DNA from: Caldilineaceae bacterium | Lineage (GTDB): Bacteria > Chloroflexota > Anaerolineae > Caldilineales > Caldilineaceae | Assembly: GCA_012032975.1 (NCBI GenBank) | Contig: JAAUPU010000149.1 | Location: forward strand, 1-6,922 | Direction: 5' to 3' | Length of the DNA: 6,922 bases | Shown: in pieces, positions 1 to 5,540 of the stretch | Layout of the letters: every line of letters starts with the position of its first letter | How positions within the stretch are numbered: position 1 is the first letter of the stretch | Translations under genes and position numbers: made by a program | Notes under the pieces: model-generated | The model's input: the letters and a program-made list of their open reading frames with translations, nothing else | What the model was told of the DNA's origin: nothing | The model's database searches: none

Positions 1-25
1 CATACTCTTCTTTTCAACCTCCTTT
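1..25 (-). promoter_or_regulatory. Strong ribosome-binding site and possible ATG of a gene leaving the window on the left
   Basis: Read on the minus strand, AAAGGAGGTT (25-16) is close to a full anti-16S match, and an ATG stands at the window edge (3-1). The spacer of 14 nt from GGAGG to ATG is longer than usual, although the purine-rich GAAAAGAAGAG closer to the ATG may help. The same frame is open leftward from a TAG at 114-112 and would encode a Lys/Glu-rich peptide (PKKEEEEEPKEVEKKSM), possibly from a GTG at 105-103. So this could instead be the charged N-terminus of a protein starting further upstream. Only the first codon or codons lie in the window, so the product cannot be identified. 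Confidence 0.35.
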
Positions 26-53
26 GGTTCCTCTTCTTCCTCTTTCTTCGGAA

Positions 54-79
54 CTCGCCGCTGTGTAAGCAGCGGCGAG
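54..79. repeat. Perfect 10-bp inverted repeat (hairpin), 6-nt loop
   Basis: CTCGCCGCTG (54-63) and CAGCGGCGAG (70-79) are exact reverse complements around the loop TGTAAG. The stem is very GC-rich and is flanked on both sides by pyrimidine tracts (plus-strand sense). It lies about 30 nt upstream of the minus-strand Shine-Dalgarno at 16-25, so in a leftward transcript it would be a 5'-leader hairpin. In a rightward transcript it could be a terminator stem, but no run of T follows, only a CTTCCTCC-type tract. Its role is unknown. Confidence 0.5.
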
Positions 80-272
80 CTTCCTCCTTCCTCAACGCTT
101 CGCACAGCGCACTAAAACGCGGTCACGTAGCTAGAAAGCCAGGCAAGCAAATCGGTTGCGGATCGATTCGCGCCATGCTATCGTATGCTGGTCATTTTTG
201 TTGATTCCGTGACTGTGAGGGAGGCCCTGCCGCACGCCAGTCGGGTCCAGCCCAAAAAGCGGTCGATATACG

Positions 273-278
273 AGGGGG
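273..278 (+). promoter_or_regulatory. Shine-Dalgarno that decides the start of the DinB-fold gene
   Basis: AGGGGG ends 5 nt before the ATG at 284. The upstream in-frame ATG at 185 has no purine-rich element before it, and the 33 residues it would add (VREALPHASRVQ...) do not resemble a DinB N-terminus. The 284 start is therefore preferred. Confidence 0.7.
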
Positions 279-283
279 AACTG

Positions 284-787
284 ATGCCACATATGCTTGT
301 GAGCCAATTGCGTTTTGCGCGCAGCGAGTTCGTACGCGGTCTGGAAGGCGTCACCGATGAGGAAGCACGTCGCCGACTCGGCCAGATGAACAGCATCAGC
401 TGGATGATCGGCCACATGGCGGAACAAGAGAATCGCTATTGGGTGTGGTGGGGGCAAGGCAGAGCGCTGGTGCCGGAGCTGCGCAGTCAGGTGGGCTATG
501 GGCGGCCGGCAAGTACGCCGCCGCTGGCAGAAATGTGGGAAGCGTGGCGCACGGCAACGTCGGCTGCTGACACGTTCCTGGATTCGCTCGATGAAGCAAG
601 ATTGCTGACCCACTTTGAACAGCGGGGCACGGTGATCGAAGAGAGCATCGGCACTCTGCTCTTGCGCAATCTCTACCACTACTGGTTTCACTGTGGAGAA
701 TCTAGCGCTGTCAGGCAACTACTCGGTCATTCGCCGCTGCCCGAGTTTGTCGGCAATATGGCTCTCGCGTCCTACGCGTCACCGTAG
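284..787 (+). CDS. DinB-family (four-helix) putative metalloenzyme
   Basis: The predicted product is a 167-residue cytoplasmic protein with no signal peptide. It has the usual size and pattern of the DinB/YfiT-like superfamily: four-helix bundles that bind a divalent metal through three histidines, some members acting as thiol-dependent (for example bacillithiol or mycothiol) transferases. The triad appears complete: H44 in the helix SISWMIGHMAEQE, and H132 and H136 in the HxxxH motif of NLYHYWFHCGESSAVRQLLGH. Tryptophan-rich helix ends (YWVWW, residues 52-56; W85 and W88) also fit the family. The ATG at 284 is chosen over the one at 185 because of the Shine-Dalgarno at 273-278. The gene is alone on the plus strand and converges on the sigma/anti-sigma operon, so the neighbourhood gives no clue to its substrate. 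Family membership is fairly sure; the specific reaction is not known. Confidence 0.85.
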   Translation: MPHMLVSQLRFARSEFVRGLEGVTDEEARRRLGQMNSISWMIGHMAEQENRYWVWWGQGRALVPELRSQVGYGRPASTPPLAEMWEAWRTATSAADTFLDSLDEARLLTHFEQRGTVIEESIGTLLLRNLYHYWFHCGESSAVRQLLGHSPLPEFVGNMALASYASP

Positions 788-790
788 GGC

Positions 791-853
791 CGATGCTGGG
801 CCAGCATCGAAAGCTTCCGCTACTGACCAGGCTGGTCAGTCATCCTGGTCAGT
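791..853. repeat. Two tandem palindromes plus an extra half-site after the DinB-fold gene
   Basis: CGATGCTGG-G-CCAGCATCG (791-809) and ACTGACCAG-G-CTGGTCAGT (822-840) are each perfect 9-bp inverted repeats around one G. A third copy of the half-site CTGGTCAGT follows at 845-853. They begin 3 nt after the DinB-fold stop codon. They could fold as terminator hairpins between the convergent genes, but no T tract follows either stem. The near-identical architecture (9-1-9) and the repeated half-site would also suit a protein-binding site or a small repeat family. Function unproven. Confidence 0.6.
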
Positions 854-871
854 TCGCCCGCTTGCTCGTCT

Positions 872-889
872 TCCAGAAAAGGTTCTGGA
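872..889. terminator. Possible weak terminator hairpin of the sigma/anti-sigma operon
   Basis: TCCAGAA (872-878) and TTCTGGA (883-889) form a 7-bp stem with a 4-nt loop, starting 4 nt beyond the stop of the minus-strand membrane-protein gene (894-896). There is no T run after the stem on the minus strand (AGACGAGC follows), so intrinsic termination here would be weak. Confidence 0.3.
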
Positions 890-893
890 TTTG

Positions 894-1445
894 TCACGGC
901 GAACGGGATGCACTGTCTCCGCTGTCGCCGATCAACGCCTCCAACAAGCTCCCTTCCGACTGACCGTTGGCTTCATCGGCAGGTGGCGGCGTAGGCGTCG
1001 CGGTTGCCGTCTCTGTAACCGCGGGGGTCGCAGAAGGAATCGCGGTGGGAGTCGCTGTGCGGGTGGCAAGACGGGTCGCGGTTGGGGTTGACTCAGGCGG
1101 ATCGTCGGGCGCTCCCTTCGTGACCACCGGCGTGGCTGTTGGCGTCCGCGTTGGCATTCCACCGGCGTCCGATGTGCTCGTCGGGGCACTCGTCAGCGTT
1201 CCCGTCGTGGTGGCCGTAGCCTCGACCACGAGCGTCAGCACATTCCCTTCCGAAGTGGATTCGACCACTGGTTCCGCCGGTTCAGATGCCGGAACGCTGG
1301 AAAGCTCCAGCTCGGCGGTCTCTACAGGCGCAATACCGGGCGTTTCAGCAAGCGTCAGCGATCCGGCGTCGGGCGTCACTGGCGCCCCGGCGGCGACACG
1401 CCTGAATTGGCGGGCGGCGCGTTGACAATCGCCTCCGGTGTCCAT
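894..1445 (-). CDS. C-terminal Thr/Pro-rich tail of the DUF5667-type membrane protein (separated by frame breaks)
   Basis: This open frame is the same register as the upstream 2627-1482 gene and is read as the last part of that protein rather than as a separate gene. The nominal ATG at 1445 and the first about 20 residues are out-of-frame sequence. Genuine coding begins near 1388 (GAPVTPDAGSLTLAETPG). It then runs through an acidic Ser/Glu/Pro stretch and a degenerate Thr-Pro repeat (TATRLATRTATPTAIPSATP and similar; roughly residues 105-153 of this frame), ending DSASRSP. Such Thr/Pro-rich regions are typical extracytoplasmic linkers or stalks. There is no Shine-Dalgarno at the ATG and no recognisable domain. 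A middle piece in a different frame (about 1560-1389, coding for IPLATPTWTPEAIVNAPP) joins it to the N-terminal part. Correcting one base at each end gives one continuous 577-residue protein. Confidence 0.6.
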   Translation of the reverse strand: MDTGGDCQRAARQFRRVAAGAPVTPDAGSLTLAETPGIAPVETAELELSSVPASEPAEPVVESTSEGNVLTLVVEATATTTGTLTSAPTSTSDAGGMPTRTPTATPVVTKGAPDDPPESTPTATRLATRTATPTAIPSATPAVTETATATPTPPPADEANGQSEGSLLEALIGDSGDSASRSP

Positions 1446-1481
1446 GTCGGCGTCGCCAACGGTATTTGCGTCTCGCTGCCC

Positions 1482-2627
1482 TCACCCGATGGCCGCCCAC
1501 CGCTTGGACCAATAGCCGTTGGGCGGGCGCCGGCAGGGCGCGCTGGCGCAGCGTCGGACGGGGATGGATGTCGGCGACGGTTCGCCAGGCAGAACTGTCT
1601 GCGTCTCTTGCAGCTCTGTGGCTTGGTCAGCCGTTTGGGTTGGCGCCCCGACAAAGGAGGGAAGAGGCGGAGGAACCTGCGAGGCAACGACAGACGGCGT
1701 CGCGGCCGGCAGAGGCCCGGAGTAGGAGTCAGCAGTCCCTTGCTGCGACGCGGGTTGCTCCGTGCCGACGGTAGGCCGCGCTTCAGATGTGGCCATCCTA
1801 CTTGGTTCCGACGGCGTGGGCGTTAGCGCCAGAATGACCAATTCGGTGGCAGGCCATTCGGCGTTGACAACCGCACTCTCGACCTCGGCCAATGTTTGGC
1901 CCAGCAAAGCTGACGCATCACTCATCCTGTCGGATCGATGGCGTGCGTCTCGAATCTGATCCAGCCAGAGTGCGAGCAGTTGAGTCCGTTCTGGCCGCGC
2001 CACGTCAGCGCTCAGATCCAGCACGAGGTGGACATGGGTCTCGATCTCCTGGATCAAGGTCGGGGGCAACGGTTGACCCGCTTCGGTCAATGCCAGGGCC
2101 TCTGAGATGCGCCGTTCTGTCTGGCGCATATGCCACCCAACGGCATCACTGGATTCCGTCGTTAGCAGACGCTGCCAGTTCTCGCTGGCACGCTTGACGC
2201 CATAGAGCGGGTGGCCTGGCAGACTCCCGACTATGCCCCGCATTAGCAAGACCGCCAGCAAAAGCGCCGCAGCCAGCGCCAACACACGAACCGCCCATTG
2301 CCGCGATCTTGCCCGCTTTGGAAGCGGCCTAATCGTTTCAGTGTACGGGGGAAGAGTCGTCTCGGGCAACGCCACAGGAGAGACGGGCTTGACGCTTGCA
2401 GGTGTTGCCAAGCTCTGCGCAAGCGCTGCCAAAGCAAGGGCCGCACGTGCGCGTTCAAAACCATCCTGGCTGATTCGGGGAGCCGGCGTGTTGTGCAGCG
2501 ACTCTACCAGGCGCAACAGCGGTTCGAGTTGGTCGGCCTCTTCTGCGTTCCGAGCCAGACATTCGTCAACCGTGGCGCCCTGTTGGATCTCGTCGATGCA
2601 GCGCGCTAGAATATCATCAAAAGTCAT
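1482..2627 (-). CDS. Membrane anti-sigma-like protein with DUF5667-type extracytoplasmic domain (frame broken near its C-terminus)
   Basis: This is the probable membrane partner of the ECF sigma factor, whose stop lies 7 nt upstream. As it stands it has 381 residues. The cytoplasmic N-terminus (1-75, MTFDDILARCIDEIQQGATVDECL..., then EADQLEPLLRLVESL) is helical and resembles the segment before the membrane in Chloroflexota sigma-linked proteins. A basic stretch (KRARSRQ, 104-110) precedes one transmembrane helix at about 111-134. Next comes a helical ectodomain opening with PGHPLYGVKRASENWQ (137-152), typical of DUF5667, to about residue 255, then a Pro/Thr/Ser-rich tail. The last about 24 residues (RRCASAPCRRPPNG...) break the linker composition. 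Removing one base of the G run 1560-1563 instead gives SPTSIPSDAAPARPAG and continues in register toward the tail at 894-1445. There is no clear Shine-Dalgarno, so translation is probably coupled to the sigma gene. Anti-sigma function is inferred from position and topology; no zinc-binding HxxxCxxC motif is seen. Confidence 0.8.
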   Translation of the reverse strand: MTFDDILARCIDEIQQGATVDECLARNAEEADQLEPLLRLVESLHNTPAPRISQDGFERARAALALAALAQSLATPASVKPVSPVALPETTLPPYTETIRPLPKRARSRQWAVRVLALAAALLLAVLLMRGIVGSLPGHPLYGVKRASENWQRLLTTESSDAVGWHMRQTERRISEALALTEAGQPLPPTLIQEIETHVHLVLDLSADVARPERTQLLALWLDQIRDARHRSDRMSDASALLGQTLAEVESAVVNAEWPATELVILALTPTPSEPSRMATSEARPTVGTEQPASQQGTADSYSGPLPAATPSVVASQVPPPLPSFVGAPTQTADQATELQETQTVLPGEPSPTSIPVRRCASAPCRRPPNGYWSKRWAAIG

Positions 2628-2634
2628 CAGCGGT

Positions 2635-3213
2635 TCAAGTTTCCAGATGATGGCGAAGGCTGTCGATCGCCCGATGTTGAAGCGCCTTTACGGCGCCTGG
2701 CGTCTTCTGCATTACCTCCGCGGTTTCGGCGATGCTCAACTCCTCAATGAATCGCAATACGATCACCTCGCGCTGCTGTTCGTTCAGCTGCTCCATCGCC
2801 GTCAACACCCGCTCAAATTCAAGACGGATCTCGGTGCGGGTGTGAAACTGCGCATCTACAGCGACCGGCGCCTGTTCGATTGGAACCTGCACCGAACGCT
2901 GCTGATGACGCAACACGTCCACCATTTTGTTGTAGGCCATTCGGTAAAACCAGGATGAAAAAATGGCCACATTGTCTTTTGGCCCGATTCGATAGAGGCC
3001 GATCTTTTCAATGAGGTGGATAAAGACCTGCGATGAAATATCTTCGGCCAGATCGACGTCATTGAGCCGGGCAAGGAGGTAGCGAAAAATCCTGTCTGCA
3101 TAGAGCAGAAAGAGACCATCGTAGGCAGCCGGGTCTGACTGGGTCTGCGCACGCTGGATCAGATCAACCAGGATTTCTTCGCGAAGCGGGTCGCCCCGCT
3201 GAACCTCGAACAT
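2635..3213 (-). CDS. ECF-family RNA polymerase sigma-70 factor
   Basis: The product is a 192-residue alternative sigma factor that would direct RNA polymerase to a specific set of promoters. Region 2 spans about residues 31-105: YDGLFLLYADRIFRYLLARL, then DLAEDISSQVFIHLIEKI (core binding), then FSSWFYRMAYNKMVDVLRHQQR (the -10-recognition helix). A short linker follows, then region 4 at about 135-190 with the helix-turn-helix ELSIAETAEVMQKTPGAVKALQHRAIDSLR (-35 recognition; given in two overlapping halves, 158-170 and 170-187). Length and domain order are normal for ECF factors; no extra C-terminal domain is present. The ATG at 3213 has only a weak Shine-Dalgarno (GGAT about 9 nt upstream). 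It is followed 7 nt later by the membrane protein gene, the classic sigma/anti-sigma arrangement. The signal and target promoters are unknown, and no close autoregulatory promoter could be identified with confidence. Confidence 0.95.
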   Translation of the reverse strand: MFEVQRGDPLREEILVDLIQRAQTQSDPAAYDGLFLLYADRIFRYLLARLNDVDLAEDISSQVFIHLIEKIGLYRIGPKDNVAIFSSWFYRMAYNKMVDVLRHQQRSVQVPIEQAPVAVDAQFHTRTEIRLEFERVLTAMEQLNEQQREVIVLRFIEELSIAETAEVMQKTPGAVKALQHRAIDSLRHHLET

Positions 3214-3267
3214 ACACGACTATCCATCATCAGCAATACGAATGCAGGGGGTCTAAAGATACGTCAT

Positions 3268-3312
3268 CAACAACAAAGGCGCAAAGCAATGATCGCTCAT
3301 CACTTTGCGCCT
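3268..3312 (-). terminator. Rho-independent terminator after the ArsA-family gene
   Basis: On the minus strand AGGCGCAAAG (3312-3303) pairs perfectly with CTTTGCGCCT (3286-3277) across a 16-nt loop that can itself form a short TGAT/ATCA stem. The T-rich tail CCTTTGTTGTTGA follows directly (about 3279-3267). It lies 85 nt after the ArsA-family stop and 55 nt before the sigma factor start, so it separates the two minus-strand transcription units. Confidence 0.65.
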
Positions 3313-3397
3313 GATCTGCAAAAGCTCGTATGGTCGAGTCTGCGTCCAGCGGCTACTGAATACCAGCCTCGTTGCGCCGAGTTGGCGACGCGGCTGG

Positions 3398-4672
3398 CTA
3401 GCTGGACGTCATGCCAAGACGGGTCTTCAGCGTCTCCCAAGCCGTGCTCTTGAGTTCCTGCTGGGGAATCTCAACGGCTTCATCGTCCAATTCAAAGAGA
3501 ATGTTCAGGCGATCCTCTTCGTACTGGGCGCCGGCAATGTCAAGCTTTGCCAAACCATAGGGCAGGGCAACATTACGCTTCCAGTTGCCAATGTGAATAA
3601 TCAACTCGTCAAAGACGCTGCGGTGCAGTTGCACTTCTTCACGATCCACCAGAGGCAGTGGGATGCTGAGCACATAGTAGCGGTCGCGCCGGAAAATTTC
3701 CTGGGGCTTGCCGCGATAGAAATGTTGGGTCGGGTCGCCAGAGCCACCGCGCACAGCTTCGTCGCCAAAAAGGCTCACAGCCATCTGCTGGAGCATGGTC
3801 ACGCCTGCGACCTCTTGGGCAAAAAAGGGTGCTTTCAAGATGGGCAACGGATGAAAGGCCTCGCTGACGAGCTGTAAATTCTCGGCCTGAGCATTCTTCC
3901 AGATATCAAAATAGCTGTCTGACAGTTCCGGCGGAAAGACACGGTTGCAGACCACCGCATCGACGGGGTAGCCATACAGGTTCAGGTACGTGTAGGCGCG
4001 CTGCGCCTCTTTGATGACCATGCGCTCGGGATTCATCACAACGCGCATACTGCTTACTTCCCCATCGCTCAGCAACTCGCTCATCCGCTCCAGATAGTCG
4101 ATCAGCTCCTCGATACCATCGAATACGTCATCTTCTGGCAGAGGCATGTCGCTGAAACGCTTGAGCATGGGACGGGCGATTTGCAACGTCTTGCGCTGGA
4201 AGGGGAAGATCTTCTCCATATACCAGCGCGCCATTTCGGGGAAGCTCAGCAATTGCAATGTTGAACCAGTCGGCGCGGCGTCGATGACGATGACATCGTA
4301 GTCGCCGCTGTCGGCCAGATAGGTAATCTGCATCAAGCTGGCCAATTCCTCCATGCCCGGCAAGACCGCGGTCTCCTCGGCGACCAGGCTCTCCATTCCT
4401 TGCCAGGCGAAGAGCGCATTGAGATAGCCCTGAACGCGACCCCAATATTGATCCATCTGGTTGAGGAGATCGATCTCCTGTCCCCAGAGGTTTGGCGCAA
4501 GTTCTGTCAGCTGATTGCCGATCCGCACCTCGAAACTGTCGCCCAGACTGTGAGCTGGGTCGGTGCTGAGCACCGCTGTCCGATAGCCAAGCTCGGCACA
4601 GCGGATAGCGCTGGCCGCGCTGATGCTCGTCTTGCCGACGCCACCCTTCCCCGTATATAACAGAATGCGCAT
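3398..4672 (-). CDS. ArsA/GET3-family P-loop ATPase with C-terminal HSP20-like domain
   Basis: The predicted 424-residue cytoplasmic ATPase belongs to the ArsA/Get3 (SIMIBI) class. It shows the deviant Walker A GKGGVGKT (residues 8-15) with the signature lysine K9, switch I-like STDPAHSLGDSF (36-47), switch II-like IDAAPTGSTLQLL (130-142), and nucleotide-base motifs VVMNPERM (211-218) and VVCNRVFPPE (240-249). Residues about 330-395 (YYVLSIPLPLVDREEVQLHR... to EEDRLNILFE) match the small HSP20/alpha-crystallin-like domain found at the end of many bacterial ArsA-like proteins. There is a single ATPase half. The only cysteines are C25 and C242: no CxxC as in Get3 and no obvious metalloid-binding cysteine set as in plasmid ArsA. 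No arsB, arsC or arsR is nearby. Arsenite export is therefore unlikely; a client- or membrane-protein-related role is a guess. The ATG at 4672 is preferred to a GTG at 4735 because of its Shine-Dalgarno and because the P-loop normally sits at the very N-terminus. Confidence 0.93.
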   Translation of the reverse strand: MRILLYTGKGGVGKTSISAASAIRCAELGYRTAVLSTDPAHSLGDSFEVRIGNQLTELAPNLWGQEIDLLNQMDQYWGRVQGYLNALFAWQGMESLVAEETAVLPGMEELASLMQITYLADSGDYDVIVIDAAPTGSTLQLLSFPEMARWYMEKIFPFQRKTLQIARPMLKRFSDMPLPEDDVFDGIEELIDYLERMSELLSDGEVSSMRVVMNPERMVIKEAQRAYTYLNLYGYPVDAVVCNRVFPPELSDSYFDIWKNAQAENLQLVSEAFHPLPILKAPFFAQEVAGVTMLQQMAVSLFGDEAVRGGSGDPTQHFYRGKPQEIFRRDRYYVLSIPLPLVDREEVQLHRSVFDELIIHIGNWKRNVALPYGLAKLDIAGAQYEEDRLNILFELDDEAVEIPQQELKSTAWETLKTRLGMTSS

Positions 4673-4677
4673 ACTTA

Positions 4678-4681
4678 CCTC
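4678..4681 (-). promoter_or_regulatory. Shine-Dalgarno that decides the ArsA-family start
   Basis: GAGG (minus strand) stands 5 nt before the ATG at 4672-4670, an ideal spacing. The competing in-frame GTG at 4735 is only 3 nt from the stop of the preceding gene and has no good Shine-Dalgarno. No convincing promoter is seen in the 66-nt gap 4673-4738, so read-through from the restriction-modification genes is possible. Confidence 0.7.
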
Positions 4682-4738
4682 GAATGACTCATTGCCCAGA
4701 TGAATGAACGACAAATCTGATGCCCGCTGACTCACGCT

Positions 4739-5539
4739 TCAAGATGGTGAGCGCACGGCATATCGGGCTATTTCCTCCGGCGAAATCTCTTCAACCATGA
4801 CCAATTTGTAATGTTTCTCGGCAACAATACCTACCCCGTCAGCGGATTGCTCGAATTCAAAAAGTGCGATCACTTCTTCTCCCATAAAGTGAGCCGCAAT
4901 CGGTTTGCAGATCATGCCGGGAAATTTGCTTGCGCACATGGCCAGGTCTTGCTCAACCTGTACGACACCCAATTTGTCTCTTCCGCTTTTTGCCTGCACT
5001 GGCAGGACATAGTGAGCGCCGCGCGAATCAACACCGATGTAGATTTCATCCACTTCTACCTGTCCCATATCGGGTACGGTCGTGCGCAGGTGGCTTTGCA
5101 AAGAGTAGCAGGTGATGCCGGTGAAGATGTCGATGAGCCTGTTGTATCTCAGCTTGGCCAATAGCGCCTGCTCATCATCCAATGCATAACTGGAGATCAT
5201 TCCGGGCGTGGCATCCAGGATTTTCGTCACGACCAAGCCTTCGGTTGGAACGATGTTGACAAACGTGGTCAAGACAAACCTATACTGACTGATTCCTGCC
5301 TGACGAATCACCCACTCTAGCCCCGACGGCGCGGTTGCTCGAATAGGGTCGGGCAACTCGGCACGGAATCTAAACGCATAAACTGCATCGCCCACGTTTC
5401 TAATCTGGCGAAGGCCAAGTTCAGAGGCCACTTCGTTGATCTCTTTTCGCTCAAACCCGACTTCCGTATCACCGGGCCGGTAGTGCCGGAAAAAAATCGC
5501 CTCGATGATTTGCGCATAACGATTCAGCCTACGAGCCAT
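4739..5539 (-). CDS. Putative Type II restriction endonuclease, PD-(D/E)XK-like
   Basis: This is a 266-residue soluble protein of uncharacterised family. The likely nuclease core is VEVDEIYIGVDSRGAHYVLP (161-180) followed by VQAKSGRDKLGVVQVEQD (181-198). An acidic residue at the end of one strand (D164, or E162/E165) followed about 18 residues later by Q182-x-K184 has the D...(E/Q)xK spacing of PD-(D/E)XK nucleases; the QxK variant is seen in Mrr-like enzymes. The N-terminal part (MARRLNRYAQIIEAIF, and a helical stretch at 30-58) may bind DNA; LLAKLRYNRLIDIFTG (126-141) looks strongly patterned. The gene begins 1 nt after the methyltransferase TAG, with CAGG 5 nt before its ATG inside the methyltransferase end, so translation is probably coupled. 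The pairing suggests it cuts the site the methyltransferase protects. Motif and context support this; family name and recognition site cannot be given. The frame is intact. Confidence 0.65.
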   Translation of the reverse strand: MARRLNRYAQIIEAIFFRHYRPGDTEVGFERKEINEVASELGLRQIRNVGDAVYAFRFRAELPDPIRATAPSGLEWVIRQAGISQYRFVLTTFVNIVPTEGLVVTKILDATPGMISSYALDDEQALLAKLRYNRLIDIFTGITCYSLQSHLRTTVPDMGQVEVDEIYIGVDSRGAHYVLPVQAKSGRDKLGVVQVEQDLAMCASKFPGMICKPIAAHFMGEEVIALFEFEQSADGVGIVAEKHYKLVMVEEISPEEIARYAVRSPS

Positions 5540-5540
5540 A

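Noticed and set aside
156..184. Possible promoter TTGCGG-17-TATCGT upstream of the DinB-fold gene
   Set aside because: Only 3/6 and 4/6 consensus matches; expected by chance in a sequence this long.
131..718. 195-codon open frame antisense to the DinB-fold gene
   Set aside because: It is a shadow of the plus-strand gene. The product has no family pattern, and the plus frame shows the histidine triad and a good ribosome-binding site.
967..1160. Tandem-repeat look of the region encoding the Thr/Pro tail, considered as CRISPR or VNTR
   Set aside because: Units are degenerate and codon-sized; there are no conserved repeats with unique spacers. It is explained by protein composition.
967..1425. 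Plus-strand Val/Gly/Ala-rich frame (VGVAVRVARRVAVGV-like)
   Set aside because: It is the reverse complement of Thr/Pro-repeat codons; the repetitive composition keeps several frames open. It has no Shine-Dalgarno and no domain.
2233..2958. 241-codon plus-strand frame across the sigma/membrane-protein junction
   Set aside because: It crosses two well-supported minus-strand genes and reads as low-information sequence.
3256..3284. Possible minus-strand promoter TTGCGC-17-TATCTT before the sigma factor gene
   Set aside because: Weak match, and its -35 lies inside the terminator stem of the preceding gene; kept only as a note.
3305..3877. 190-codon plus-strand frame opposite the ArsA-family gene
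   Set aside because: It overlaps a conserved ATPase on the other strand and overlaps the terminator hairpin at its start; no recognisable motif.
3398..4735. Longer ArsA-family start at the GTG (4735)
   Set aside because: It adds 21 residues before the P-loop without family resemblance and lacks a Shine-Dalgarno; the ATG at 4672 has both.
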